Origin: JBQLZO01 sp052168315 | Lineage (GTDB): Bacteria; Planctomycetota; Phycisphaerae; Phycisphaerales; UBA1924 | Assembly (NCBI GenBank): GCA_052168315.1 | Contig: JBQLZO010000046.1 | Span: forward strand, 117,028-181,027 | DNA length: 64,000 bases | Direction of reading: 5' to 3' | Shown here: positions 50,479-60,800 of the stretch, one piece after another | How the letters are laid out: each line of letters starts with the position of its first letter | Numbering within the stretch: the first letter of the stretch is position 1 | The notes under the pieces: model-generated | Seen by the model: only the letters and a program-made list of their open reading frames with translations | The model's database searches: none | What the model was told of the DNA's origin: nothing | Made by a program: the position numbers and the translations under genes

Positions 50479-52440
50479 GTGCGCCTCCCTCTCTCCCCAA
50501 CAGCGCCAGCCCGCCGCCACAAAACACCGCTCGCGGCACTCGCATGCGCCGCCGCCATCGCACCCACCATCGCCCCCACCAAAGCCAGCGCCCAGCCGGC
50601 ACCCAGCGACCCGCCCCGCCTCGGCCGGTACATCGGCGTCGCCAGCGACCTCTACGAGCCCCACTGGGCCATGTTCACCGACGACCGCCGCGCGATCGTC
50701 CGCCTCGCCGATGGCTCGTTCATCGCCATCACCATCGACGACCCGGAAGCGCCCGCATGGACCACAAGCGTGGACCCCCTCGACCCCGAGGAGTCCCGCG
50801 AGGCACACCAAGCCTGGCAATCCACGCACACATCGCCCGCCGATCACGATGCCATTCCCATCGCATCGCTCGAGCCCGGACCGTTCCACCAAATCGCCAC
50901 CATCCGCGATGAGCACCACCGCCTCACCCTGCTCGACACCTACGCCGACACACTCCACCGCGCCCCTTCCCCAGACGCCGAACCTTCCGCCCAATGGCAA
51001 TCCATCGGCGGCTTCGGCGCCTTCCCGGGCCTCATGGCCCATCCGCACGGCCTCACCTCCCACGCAAACCGGCTCTACATCGCCGACACCCGCAACCACC
51101 GCATCCAGGTCTTCAACGACCGCCTCGAGTACGAGCACGAATGGGGCCTGCATGTCGTCCGCCCGCACGAAGGCGAGGGACACCTGCACTACCCCACCAG
51201 CATCGCCATCGCGCCCGATGGCGCCATCGCCATGGTCTGCGAACCGGCGCAGGACCGCATCCAGTTCTTCGCCCCGCTCGCCGATGGCCAGCAGGCCGAG
51301 GTCACCCAGCCGCTCTTCCAGCGCGAGACCCTCGCCCACTTCGGCCCCCACGCCGCCTCCGATGGCCCCCTCCTGGTCACCACCGAGCCCGACCGACCCG
51401 GGCTCATCGTCTGGGATCTCACCCGCCCGCTCCCGATCATGATCGGCCGCATCGCCGGGCACGGCGACGACTTCGGGCACTTCCGCGCCATCGGCGATGT
51501 CTCCCTGGACATCGAAGGACCCAACGGCTCGCCCCGCGTCTGGGTGTTCGACCCGGCCCATCGCAGGATCCAGACCTTCGACCTCGACTGGTCCCCCGAC
51601 AAACCACTCGGCTTCGACCCCTTCCTCGCGCGCTTCGTCCGCGCGATCGACCTCGACGCCCTCCCCATCGCCGATCAGCCGGGCCGCATCACCCAGGCGC
51701 TGCGATGCGCCGACGGCTCCTGGGCCATCGCCACAACAGACCCCCCGACCGTCCGGATCGCCGACGCCGATCTCCGTGAAGCGACACAGCACTGGGCCCT
51801 CCACGCCGACGACCGCATCGCCCTCGTCGAATCAGGCCGCACCCTCGCGATCCTCGCGGCGCGCGCCGGGCAACTCCGCCTCATCCCGATCGATGGCAGC
51901 GATCGGCCCGTCAGGGCATTCATGCTGATCAACAACTCAGGCCCGACAAGATCGAATTGGCAGTGGCTCACCGAACCGCTGGAAGAACCCGGCCATCCGG
52001 GCACTGCCCGCCTCCTGTTTGAATTCGCGCATCCATTCGACTACCACGCCATCCTGCTCGAGGATGATCGCCTCTGGATCACCGATCGCCGCTCGCACCG
52101 CGTCCTCGCCTTCGACCTCGCCGCGGCGGCGCGCGATGCCCCACCATCGACCGTGCCCTACGCCGACGGGATCGCCGAGAAATCGATCATCGGACCGCTC
52201 GTGATCCTCGGCCTCGTCGATGGCGACATCCCCCCGGACCCCCGCGATCGCCTCGGGCCCGCGCTGTTCCACAAGCCCAGCGGCCTCGCCACCGACAACC
52301 TCGGAAACATCATCGTCATCGACGAGGGAAACCACCGCATCCAGTTCTTCGATCGCGATGGAAAGTTCCTCGATGCGCTCGGCGCTCGCCTGTTCACCAC
52401 GCCCGCCACCCGCGATGCCCCGGGACGATTCGACCCATGA
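50479..52440 (+). CDS. Exported NHL-repeat beta-propeller protein
   Basis: A 653-aa protein from GTG 50479, four bases after the corC-like stop. The hydrophobic segment ALACAAAIAPTIAPTKASA is a signal peptide. NHL-type repeats are recognisable at GLTSHANRLYIADTRNHRIQ and VFN (about 190-215) and near the C-terminus at GLATDNLGNIIVIDEGNHRI and QFFDRDGKFLDALG (about 595-635), with more degenerate blades between. NHL propellers bind proteins, peptides or RNA; here the location is extracytoplasmic. It overlaps the next lipoprotein gene by ATGA, so the two form the end of the ybeY operon. Confidence 0.87.
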   Translation: MRLPLSPTAPARRHKTPLAALACAAAIAPTIAPTKASAQPAPSDPPRLGRYIGVASDLYEPHWAMFTDDRRAIVRLADGSFIAITIDDPEAPAWTTSVDPLDPEESREAHQAWQSTHTSPADHDAIPIASLEPGPFHQIATIRDEHHRLTLLDTYADTLHRAPSPDAEPSAQWQSIGGFGAFPGLMAHPHGLTSHANRLYIADTRNHRIQVFNDRLEYEHEWGLHVVRPHEGEGHLHYPTSIAIAPDGAIAMVCEPAQDRIQFFAPLADGQQAEVTQPLFQRETLAHFGPHAASDGPLLVTTEPDRPGLIVWDLTRPLPIMIGRIAGHGDDFGHFRAIGDVSLDIEGPNGSPRVWVFDPAHRRIQTFDLDWSPDKPLGFDPFLARFVRAIDLDALPIADQPGRITQALRCADGSWAIATTDPPTVRIADADLREATQHWALHADDRIALVESGRTLAILAARAGQLRLIPIDGSDRPVRAFMLINNSGPTRSNWQWLTEPLEEPGHPGTARLLFEFAHPFDYHAILLEDDRLWITDRRSHRVLAFDLAAAARDAPPSTVPYADGIAEKSIIGPLVILGLVDGDIPPDPRDRLGPALFHKPSGLATDNLGNIIVIDEGNHRIQFFDRDGKFLDALGARLFTTPATRDAPGRFDP

Positions 52441-53075
52441 CCCACCCCGCGCCCGTCCCAATCCACCCCGCGCTCCACCCGCGCCGAACGCACCCCCGCC
52501 GGGCCCCGCTCGCAGCGCTGGCGCTGATCTTCATCATCGCGCTGCCCGGATGCGGCTCAGAACCCCCGCCCGACACCGCACGCCCCGCCGAACCCGCCAC
52601 CCCGTCCGATGCCGACCCAAGCACCTCCGCGATCGCCCGCATGATCGACGCCGAGATGTGCAAGGACCCCATGGCCCCCGACGACGCCGCGGGCGTCGCA
52701 CTCGCCATCGAGCGCATCGAGATGCTCTCCAACGACCGCACCTACCGCATCACTTTCGAACCAGAGCACGCGGTCATCCCCCGCAACCGCTACTTCGCGG
52801 CCCGCATCGAGATCACACCCGCCGATGGAACCGCACCCGCCGCCCCCATCGCGCTCCGCGTCTCCGGCGCGATGCCCCAGCACGAGCACGGGCTCAACGC
52901 CCGCCCGATCGTCGATGAGCCGGGCCCCGACGCCGAACCGCCCCCATCGCCCGCCGCATCCGCGTTCCGCGTCCACGGCCTGCTCCTGCACATGCCAGGA
53001 CGCTGGGAACTCTACTTCGACATCACCCAGAGCGGCATCACCGAACGAGCCCAGTGCTCCATCCAGCTCCCCTGA
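52437..53075 (+). CDS. YtkA-like lipoprotein
   Basis: A 212-aa protein coupled by ATGA to the NHL gene. The N-terminus ends ALIFIIALPGC (Cys about 39), a lipobox, so it is lipid-anchored. Two parts resemble the YtkA/FixH-like domain: VSGAMPQHEHGLNARPIV (MPxHxHG motif) and FRVHGLLLHMPGRWELYFDI then TQSGITERAQ. This small beta-sandwich often carries His/Met residues that bind copper. A linker rich in Pro/Asp splits the domain at about 155-170. Its role, perhaps metal handling, is not proven. Confidence 0.87.
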   Translation: MTHPAPVPIHPALHPRRTHPRRAPLAALALIFIIALPGCGSEPPPDTARPAEPATPSDADPSTSAIARMIDAEMCKDPMAPDDAAGVALAIERIEMLSNDRTYRITFEPEHAVIPRNRYFAARIEITPADGTAPAAPIALRVSGAMPQHEHGLNARPIVDEPGPDAEPPPSPAASAFRVHGLLLHMPGRWELYFDITQSGITERAQCSIQLP

Positions 53076-53121
53076 TCCAAATCGCCCCGCGCCGCCCACA
53101 CCCCACACCCCGCACCGCCGA

Positions 53122-53844
53122 TCACCGCCGGCGCACCGCCGCCAGCGTCAGCGCGATCATCGCAAGCCAGGCCGTGCCTGTTGTCGGAACGATGCTGAAC
53201 TCGTACACAAGCGTCGCCTCGCCCTGCACCGAATAGTCCGAAATCCAGCGCCGGATGCCCGTGCCCGGAACCGGCGGCGAGGGAAACTGCAGGAAGTGCG
53301 CTGCGGAGAATGTCACGCCCACCTGACCGGGACCGGTCGCCTTGGCAACAAACTGCGACCCCGCCCCACCGAGCAACTGAACCAGCGCGATCGGGCCCGA
53401 CACCGTCCCGAAGTCGATGTAGTCCGCCCCCGACTGGTTCGGCGCCGGCGCATCCGCGGCCGCGAGCACCAGCGTCGCATCCACCAGCGGCGAAGACTTG
53501 GCCGGGAAACCGAACACCAGCCCGCCCGCCGATGCCGACCCGTTCAACTGCGCACCGAACTGGATCGGCTGGCTGATCGCGAACGCGGACAGATTCTCGA
53601 ACCCCACATCCAGCGTGCTCTCCGAGTCAACCACCAGCGAAACACTCAGCAGCTGCCGCTCGCCACCCTGGGTGTCGAACGGCGCGAACGACAGCGAGGC
53701 GAGATTCGCCCCGCCGAACTGAACGCTGAACGCCTTCGTCTGCGATTCCGTCTCGATCAGAATCCCGCCGCCCGCCGGCAGGGCGGATCCGAGGATCGTT
53801 CCCGCCACGATGGCGGCAAGCTGGGCGATTCGTGCGATGCGCAT
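53122..53844 (-). CDS. PEP-CTERM-like exported protein (choice-of-anchor type)
   Basis: A 240-aa protein from ATG 53844 with GGAG upstream. It has a signal peptide (MRIARIAQLAAIVAGTILGS, then A-L-P-A). The body is beta-rich (LLSVSLVVDSESTLDVGFEN), in the manner of choice-of-anchor proteins. The C-terminus is a short sorting-signal pattern: VPTTGT, a hydrophobic helix AWLAMIALTLAAV and a basic end RRR, resembling the tripartite PEP-CTERM (exosortase) signal with VPTTGT in place of VPEP. So it is probably processed and anchored at the surface. A partner exosortase is not in the window. Confidence 0.85.
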   Translation of the reverse strand: MRIARIAQLAAIVAGTILGSALPAGGGILIETESQTKAFSVQFGGANLASLSFAPFDTQGGERQLLSVSLVVDSESTLDVGFENLSAFAISQPIQFGAQLNGSASAGGLVFGFPAKSSPLVDATLVLAAADAPAPNQSGADYIDFGTVSGPIALVQLLGGAGSQFVAKATGPGQVGVTFSAAHFLQFPSPPVPGTGIRRWISDYSVQGEATLVYEFSIVPTTGTAWLAMIALTLAAVRRR

Positions 53845-53984
53845 GGCTGGCTCCGTGCGGGGTGCGTGCTCCGCGGAGCCACGCAATCACCGTGCCGATG
53901 GCCAGACACACCCCCCAGCGCCACCACAACACCCAGCCAGCACCCGCAAACCGGGGACACCGCACCGCATCCCCCAGGACATCA

Positions 53985-55112
53985 TCAGTCCTGCCCATCC
54001 TCTTCGCCCGCGCCCCGCGCCTCCAGCACCCCGCGCATCCACTCCGCGATCAGCGCCGCCACCTCCGGCTCCAGGTCGCCATCGAGCATCCCGTACTCCT
54101 GAATGATCCCGAGCTGCGCGTTCTGGAACAAGTGGTTCTTGCCCTCGAGCACCACCACCTTCGACTCCGGATGCCCGGAAGCCTCGAGCGCTGCACGCAT
54201 CGGCGCCGCGTTCGCATCCGGATGCACCTGCAGGTCCAGCGTCCCGAACAACGCAAGCGCCGGAACCGTCGACTTCGCCGCCGCCACCGCTGGATCGTGC
54301 TCCAGGAACCGACGCATCCACGCCGTCTCCATCTGCATCCGCGTCTGCGCGGCCATGATCCGCATCTGCTGCACCGGAACCCCGCCGTCCGTCTGCGCCT
54401 CGATCAACGCGATGATGTCCTCCACGATCTCGCGCCGATCCTCCGCCTTGATGAACGACTGCATCAGCGCCGCGTGCGCCGCCCGGATCCGCTCGCACCG
54501 CGCCTCATCCGCCCCCGCGGCCCGCGCAAGACGCACCGACTGGTCCGTCAGCACCGCGTGACCCGGAAGCGCGGTCCCCGCCAGGTACACCACCCCGCCC
54601 GACACCCGCCCCGCCGCCGCAAGCTCCGCCGCAACACCGCCACCCTCAGAGTGCCCCAGCACAAAGAGCGACGAGGCATCCACCTCCGGCTGCGAGCCCA
54701 GCGCCTGCAGCGCGGCCCCCGCATCCGCGATGAAATCATCGATCGTCGCATCAGCGAACCGCCCCGTCGATTGCCCAAACCCCCGATCGTCGTACCGCAG
54801 CACCGCGAACCCCGCCGCCGAGAACTCACGCGCCAGCACCGCGAACGGCTTCTTGCCCAGGATCGTCTCATCCCGATCCTGCGGCCCCGAGCCCGTCACC
54901 AGCACCACGCCCGGAACACCCCCGCCCCGACCATCACCCCCCGCCGCGCCATCCGGCAGCGTCAGCGTCCCCGCGAGCACCACGCCCTCGCCCCCACCAG
55001 GAAACTCGATCTCACGCTCCGCGCCATAGGCCGGCGTTACCACCGCCCCTAGCAACAACAGAATCGCGAACGCGGCGGCGGCAACCAATCCGGGAGTCGT
55101 GCGGTGAATCAT
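53985..55112 (-). CDS. Secreted alpha/beta hydrolase
   Basis: A 375-aa protein from ATG 55112; the frame continues upstream in an unlikely composition. A signal peptide (AAAAFAILLLLGAVVTPAYG) precedes the hydrolase. The oxyanion-forming VLVTGSGPQDRDETILG (about 72), the DRGFGQSTG segment, nucleophile Ser in LGHSEGGGVA (about 165), and late Asp and His in ALFGTLDLQVHPD and EGKNHLFQ complete the triad. Members of this group (dienelactone-hydrolase-like, with GSGPQDRDE) hydrolyse esters of unknown nature. The C-terminus is acidic. It shares its direction with the preceding DUF4870 gene (gap 80 bases). Confidence 0.92.
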   Translation of the reverse strand: MIHRTTPGLVAAAAFAILLLLGAVVTPAYGAEREIEFPGGGEGVVLAGTLTLPDGAAGGDGRGGGVPGVVLVTGSGPQDRDETILGKKPFAVLAREFSAAGFAVLRYDDRGFGQSTGRFADATIDDFIADAGAALQALGSQPEVDASSLFVLGHSEGGGVAAELAAAGRVSGGVVYLAGTALPGHAVLTDQSVRLARAAGADEARCERIRAAHAALMQSFIKAEDRREIVEDIIALIEAQTDGGVPVQQMRIMAAQTRMQMETAWMRRFLEHDPAVAAAKSTVPALALFGTLDLQVHPDANAAPMRAALEASGHPESKVVVLEGKNHLFQNAQLGIIQEYGMLDGDLEPEVAALIAEWMRGVLEARGAGEEDGQD

Positions 55113-55192
55113 GCCACAAGTGTACTTCGTCTCGAGCCACCAAGAATCCGCGCGATGCCAAGCAAACCGCGCACCGCCACCGCCCACCCCAC

Positions 55193-55606
55193 TCACCCCG
55201 CCAGCCGCGGACTGATGAACCGGATCGTCATCGGATACCGGTAGAACCCGCCCCGGTTCGCCACGATCGCACCCTTGATGCACCCGTACAGCCGCAGAAT
55301 CCACAGGAACACCAGCCACACCGGCAGCGTGAACACCGCGAAGATCCCGAGCGAGAGAATCGCGATCACGATGCTTCCCACGAAGGCGTACAGCAGCAGC
55401 GACAACTGGAAGTTCACCGCCTCACGACCATGATCATCCAGCCAATCCGACTCATCCGTCTTGATCCGCCACATGATGATCGCGCCGATCAGCCCCGCGA
55501 TCGCAAGGTCCAGAAGCGAGAGCAACCCGATCAGATGCTGGGCCACGCCCCAGCCACGCTGGCTCTCCGGAACGCCGGCATCAATCGTCGAAGGACTCTG
55601 TGACAT
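55193..55606 (-). CDS. DUF4870 (Tic20-like) membrane protein
   Basis: A 137-aa protein from ATG 55606; upstream in-frame codons are antisense to pdxA and unconserved. Three to four transmembrane segments: GVAQHLIGLLSLLDLAIAGL and IGAIIMW, then AVNFQLSLLLYAFVGSIVIA, then FTLPVWLVFLWILRLYGCIK. The motif DDHGREAVNFQLS is diagnostic for DUF4870. The family's function is unknown, although it is distantly related to Tic20. It is divergent from pdxA with 180 bases between the starts and lies upstream of the hydrolase gene. Confidence 0.93.
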   Translation of the reverse strand: MSQSPSTIDAGVPESQRGWGVAQHLIGLLSLLDLAIAGLIGAIIMWRIKTDESDWLDDHGREAVNFQLSLLLYAFVGSIVIAILSLGIFAVFTLPVWLVFLWILRLYGCIKGAIVANRGGFYRYPMTIRFISPRLAG

Positions 55607-55788
55607 GGTGAAACCCGTTGCAGAACAATCACGAGTACGCACCCTCCCGCGCCCGACAGCGGGAAGGAAACAAAAAATGCCAACACGCCGGCGCGATCGG
55701 CGCTTGCGGCCCACGCCGGCCGAACGATTGTTGGGATTCCGACCGCCGCGGTTTTCCGTGCCTCCAAGCCCCGACCCTACAGTCTCCG

Positions 55789-56940
55789 GTGAGCCCGGTT
55801 CCCGAACATCCCCCAGCGCCACGCCCGACCATCGCCATCTCCATGGGCGACCCCGCCGGCATCGGACCGGAGGTCCTCGTCAGGGCCCTCACCGACCCCG
55901 CCCGACGCGCCTCGGCCCGGTTCCTGATCCACGGATCCGAATCCGCAATGCACGCCGCCGCTGAGCTCGTCGCCGCCCATCCCTTCTGGTGGCGCGCCGC
56001 CTACAACCCCGACCGCCTCCCCGCAGGCGCTGCAGTCCACGATGTCCTCGTGCTCGACTCGCCCGACGAACCGTGGCAGGAGCCCATCCAGCGGATGCTC
56101 GACGCCCCGGCCATCCACCCCCGGGAACCCGACGCATCCACCGGCGCCGCCTCCTTCGAATGGGTCGAACGCGCCATCGCCTCCGCCAAGCGCCCGCAAG
56201 GACACGACCTCCACGCCGATGCGATCGTCACCGCGCCCATCTCCAAGCACGCCTGGGCCCTGGCCGGCAAGGGCAAGTGGCCCGGACACACCGAACTGCT
56301 CACCTCACGACTCGGCGCCAAGGTCGCCCGCATGTTCTTCGATTCGCCAAAGCTCCGCGTCATCCTCGCCACCGCGCACATCCCCCTGATGGAACTCAGG
56401 AGCGTGCTCACCATCGGCCGCGTCTGCGAAACCATCGAACTCGGGCGACAGGCGCTCGAAGACCTCGGCGTCGAAGCCCCCCGCATCGCCGTCTGCGGCC
56501 TCAACCCGCACGCAGGAGAACAGGGCAAATTCGGCGATGAAGAACGACGCATCATCGAGCCCGCCATCCGCATCGCCCAGCAGCGGGGCATCAACGCGAC
56601 CGGCCCGCACCCCGCCGACACCGTCTTCAACGCCGCCCTCAAGGGCAAGCACGACCTCGTCGTCGCCATGTACCACGACCAGGGCCTGATCCCCGTCAAG
56701 CTCCTCGCGTTCGATCAGGCCGTCAACTGCACCGTCGGGCTCCCCACCATCCGCACCAGCCCGGACCACGGCACCGCGAGCGACATCGCGTGGAAAGGCA
56801 TCGCCGATCCCGGGTCCATGGCCGCAGCGATCGACCTCGCCGTGCGAATGGCATCGCAGAGACGCGCGCGACCGGAAGCCGCCGCCCAAGCGCCGCCACG
56901 CACCCCCTCAGCCCTCGCCCCGAACCGGGAGCAGGCATGA
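55789..56940 (+). CDS. pdxA: 4-Hydroxythreonine-4-phosphate dehydrogenase
   Basis: A 383-aa enzyme from GTG 55789. The true family start is at TIAISMGDPAGIGPE (about residue 14), so the start is well bounded, although no ribosome binding site is visible. VTAPISKHAW (about 148) and the metal-binding AMYHDQGLIPVKLLAF (about 290-305), then TVGLPTIRTSPDHGTASDIA, are the pdxA signatures. It oxidises 4-phosphohydroxy-L-threonine with NAD+ in the DXP-dependent route to pyridoxal phosphate. The C-terminus adds about 30 unconserved residues. No other pdx gene is nearby. Confidence 0.96.
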   Translation: MSPVPEHPPAPRPTIAISMGDPAGIGPEVLVRALTDPARRASARFLIHGSESAMHAAAELVAAHPFWWRAAYNPDRLPAGAAVHDVLVLDSPDEPWQEPIQRMLDAPAIHPREPDASTGAASFEWVERAIASAKRPQGHDLHADAIVTAPISKHAWALAGKGKWPGHTELLTSRLGAKVARMFFDSPKLRVILATAHIPLMELRSVLTIGRVCETIELGRQALEDLGVEAPRIAVCGLNPHAGEQGKFGDEERRIIEPAIRIAQQRGINATGPHPADTVFNAALKGKHDLVVAMYHDQGLIPVKLLAFDQAVNCTVGLPTIRTSPDHGTASDIAWKGIADPGSMAAAIDLAVRMASQRRARPEAAAQAPPRTPSALAPNREQA

Positions 56941-56975
56941 CCGCGCCGACCACCACCGCGCCAGCACGAAACACC

Positions 56976-57536
56976 TCACTGCTGCGCCAGCCGCACCCAC
57001 GCGCCCCCGTTGAACTCATCCCCGTACTCCGCCAGCAGGAACAGCTCGTTCGTCATGTTCATCGCCTCGCGGGCGTACGCCGCCCAGTGGAACATCAGCC
57101 CCACCAGCAGCGATGCGCACAGCCACGCGCACAACTCGCCACGACGCGTCAGCCGACCGAGGTACAACGCGTACCCACTGATCAGCATCGTCAGCAGCTT
57201 GAACGCGATCAGGTGCTCGCCCGCGCCAAGCCGGGCGATGAACCGCGCGATCGGATTCATCTCGTACATCCCCGTCGATCGCATGTAGGTCAGCGTCATC
57301 ATCAGGTCGACCAGACCCATGATCGCCATCGCGCTGATCAGCAGCACGACCCGACGCGATCCCGCCGCCCGCTGCGCCTCGGTCCGCGCCGCGGGCAACG
57401 CCGCCACGACACGACCCCGAGCCCGCCGCACCGGCGACATCGGATCCCGCCCCCGCCCGCCCGCAAGCGCTCCCTCGAGACCGCCCGCAGAGCAGGCCGT
57501 GGTGGTCCGGGATTCGACGCCGATGGCCGTGTCCAT
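56976..57536 (-). CDS. DUF5658-like membrane protein
   Basis: A 186-aa protein from ATG 57536 with AGGA six bases upstream. After a 60-residue hydrophilic, Arg/Ala-rich part there are three transmembrane segments: VVLLISAMAIMGLVDLMMTL, HLIAFKLLTMLISGYALYLG and CAWLCASLLVGLMFHWAA. The conserved motif between the first two, MYEMNPIARFIARLG, with D-L near the first segment, is the DUF5658 pattern (a D-x-x-x-T, then E-x-NP). Function unknown. It is convergent with pdxA (36-base gap) and divergent from the large propeller gene. Confidence 0.87.
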   Translation of the reverse strand: MDTAIGVESRTTTACSAGGLEGALAGGRGRDPMSPVRRARGRVVAALPAARTEAQRAAGSRRVVLLISAMAIMGLVDLMMTLTYMRSTGMYEMNPIARFIARLGAGEHLIAFKLLTMLISGYALYLGRLTRRGELCAWLCASLLVGLMFHWAAYAREAMNMTNELFLLAEYGDEFNGGAWVRLAQQ

Positions 57537-57825
57537 GGTTGTCCTGCCCGCGTGGCGTTGTGCGAGCCCCGGCCGATCGATCCATCGGCGCCGTCGGGCC
57601 GCGTCGCCCCCAACGCCTCATTCGGCTGGGCGACCAGACGCTTCCAGTCCGACCGGCTTGGGGCATGCCACCTCCCCCTACGGGCGATCGGGCTGCGAGG
57701 TTTCGCCCGCCTGCACCGCCCTCCCCGTCCGACGCGTCCCGAGTCCGGGAATCACGCCGAACAATCACGAAGCCCTCGAGAACGCATCCTCGGAATCTCT
57801 CGCGCAGATCAGGAGTGACCCGAAC

Positions 57826-60800
57826 ATGCCCGCACCACGCCGAACGAACCACCGAAGCCCGACACACACGCTCATCGCCTGCCTCATCGCCGGCGCGGCG
57901 CTCGCAACGCCCGCACCCGCGCGCGCTCAAGCGACCAACCCCGTCTATGTCGACGACTCCCCCGCCGCCGGCGATGCGCTCCTCCGCGCAGGCGAACTCG
58001 CCCGCGTCGGGAACAGGAGAGAAGCCGCCGAGGTGCTCATGCGCCTCCTCCAGGAGTCCGCCGAGCAGGTCGTCCCCATCACCGAAACCGCCATCAGCGA
58101 CCCAATACCACAGGACATCGCCCCCCAGCAGCCGCAGGATCCGGAAATGGATCCGGGCCAGGACCCGCCACCCGCGCCGCCACCGGCTCAGCAGCCGGAT
58201 CCCGGCTTCGACGAGCCGCTTGGCATCGCCGGACCCACGCTCCACAGAAGCGTCCGGACCGCCACCCACGAACTGCTCCTCTCCGACGAATCCCTCCTCA
58301 GCGCCTATCGCGCCGCGGCCAACCCCATCGCCGCGAGGCTCTTGGACGCCGGCAACGATGAGATCGTCGAACAGGCGTTCCTGCTCACGCCCGCCGGCTT
58401 CGACGCCGCCATCGGACTCGCATCGGAGCACATCGCCAACGCCGAGTTCTTCGCCGCCTGCCACACGCTCGCCCAGCTCGACCGGCACCCCGATCGAATC
58501 GGCCCGACCAACGCCGAACGCCGCGCACGCGCCGCCCGGATCCTCGCCCAGGCAACCCGGTACGCCGCCGGATTCGCCGCCGCGCATCCCGCCCTCCCGG
58601 ACGACGAACGCGACGCCATCCTCGCACCCCACACCCAGCTCCGCGATCGCTGGCTCGCAGAAGCGGGGCTCGATCCCACACCCCTCATCCAATCGCCCGA
58701 GTGGCCGCCCATGCGTCCCGCCAGGTCGCCGCTCGAACCCGGCGAGCCCGCTCAGCTCGCGGGCATGCTCCCAAGACCACTCGCCACCGTGCGCCTCAGC
58801 GAGGCAACGCCCGACCTCGCCAATGTCATGAGCTTCACCCCCCAGAGCGATCCCCGCGCCAACACCCAGATCCTCTACACACTCCCCACCGTCGAAGGCG
58901 ACCGCGTATACCTCAACACCGGCGACGAGATCACCTGCTGGGATCGATTCACGCTCACCAAACGCTGGAGCGTCGGCATCGCCTCGCCGGACAACCAGTT
59001 CGGAAGAGCCCAGGGCTTCGTCGACGATCCGAACGAGGTCGTCCTCGCGGGCCGAAGAGCCATCACCATCACGGGCATCGGGCTCACCACGCCGGGCCGA
59101 TCGTTCCAGAGCGATCGCATGCTCATCGCCCTCGGACGCGACGATGGACGCATCCTCTGGTCCCGACGCGCCGACGAACTCGTCGCGCAGGGGCTCAGCG
59201 ACTTCGAATACGCCGGCGTGCCCGTCGTCAGCGAGAACACCGTCGTCGTCATGCTCGAGCGCCTCGCATCCCAGCAGCGCGAGCAGGCCGTCGCCGCCGC
59301 CGGATTCGACATCACGGATGGAACCGTCCGATGGGTCCGCCAGCTCGGCTCCACCGGCACCACCAGCTTCGTCCAGGCCACCGACCGCGGCGGACAGCCC
59401 CTGGCCCGAGGCGGAATCGTCCACTTCGTCACGCCCGTCGGAGTCATCGCCGGAATCCAGGCGCACAACGGCCGCGTCGCGTGGGTCCGAACCGAACCCT
59501 CATCACTCCGCATCGCACGCATGCCGCAGCCCGCATGGGCCACTCCAAAGCCCTCCATCACTCCCAGCGGCCTGCTCACACTCAGCCCGGACCGCACGCG
59601 GCTCCTGCTCATCGATCCGCTCGACGGCCGCCTCAAGGCCGCACGCTCGACCACTCCCCTCGGAGCACCGCTCTACCTCCTCCGCTCGCCCGGCCGCATC
59701 CTCGCGATCAGCAACGCCGCCGTGCTCGTCATCGAAGAAAGCGAGCTCTTCACCGCGAACGCCCGCGAGCTGTTCCGCTCACGCGACTCCGCGTTCCGCG
59801 GCCGAGCCTCGCTCGCAGGCGACCGCGTCCTCGTCCCGACCGCCGACGGGGTCGTCGTCATCGGCTGGACCGACCCGCAGCAAGCCGAGAGATCCATCGA
59901 ACGCATCGAACTCGAAGCGACCGGCACTCCCATCGCAAGCGATGGACACCTCATCGTCGTCACCGACGCGTCCATCCACTCGTTTCTCCTCTGGGACCGC
60001 GCCGTCGCGCTGCTCACGGAAAGACTCGACCGCGATCCCGACGATCCCATCCCCGCCATCGTGCTCGTCGAACTCGCCTACTTCGCGGGCCGCGCACAGA
60101 CGATCCTCGACGCCACCGGCATCGCCTCCGAACGCCTCGCGCGCATCACCGACGAACTCGACGCCGAGGCCGCGCGCGCACGCCTCTTCGCCGCCCTGCT
60201 CGAAGTCGTCGAGCCGAGATCCACCCCGCCGCCCGGATCCGCGAGCCTCACCATCCCCGAACGCGATCGCATCGTCTCGCGAATCGATGAACTCGCCAGA
60301 ACCCCGCGCGAACGCGTCAGCGCCAACCTCGCCGGCGCAACGCTCTACGAACTCACCGCCAGACCCGCCGAGGCCATCGCACGCTACCAGGCGATCCTCG
60401 ACGACCCCGAACTCGCCGAATCACAGACCCGCTCCGGCTCCACGGCCATCCCCGCCGGAACCCTCGCCACGCAGCGGCTCCGCAAGCTCGCCATGCTCTT
60501 CGGGCCAGACGCCTACGCCCCGTTCGACGCCCGGGCCCGCGACGCCCTCAGCGCCGTCCCCCGGGGCGCGCCGCCCGAACGATACGAGAGCATCGCGCGC
60601 CGCTACCCGCTCGCGCGCGCCACCATCGAGGCGTGGTCGAAGGTCGCCGAACTCGCCCTGGGCGACAACCGAGAACCCCTCGCGATCTACTCGCTCGAGC
60701 AGGCCCTCCGCACCGCCATGGACCTCGCCACCACCGACGACGCCCCGGAAGTCGCCCGGGTCGCCGGCCAGCTCCTCGCCGTGCTCATCGAACTCGACCG

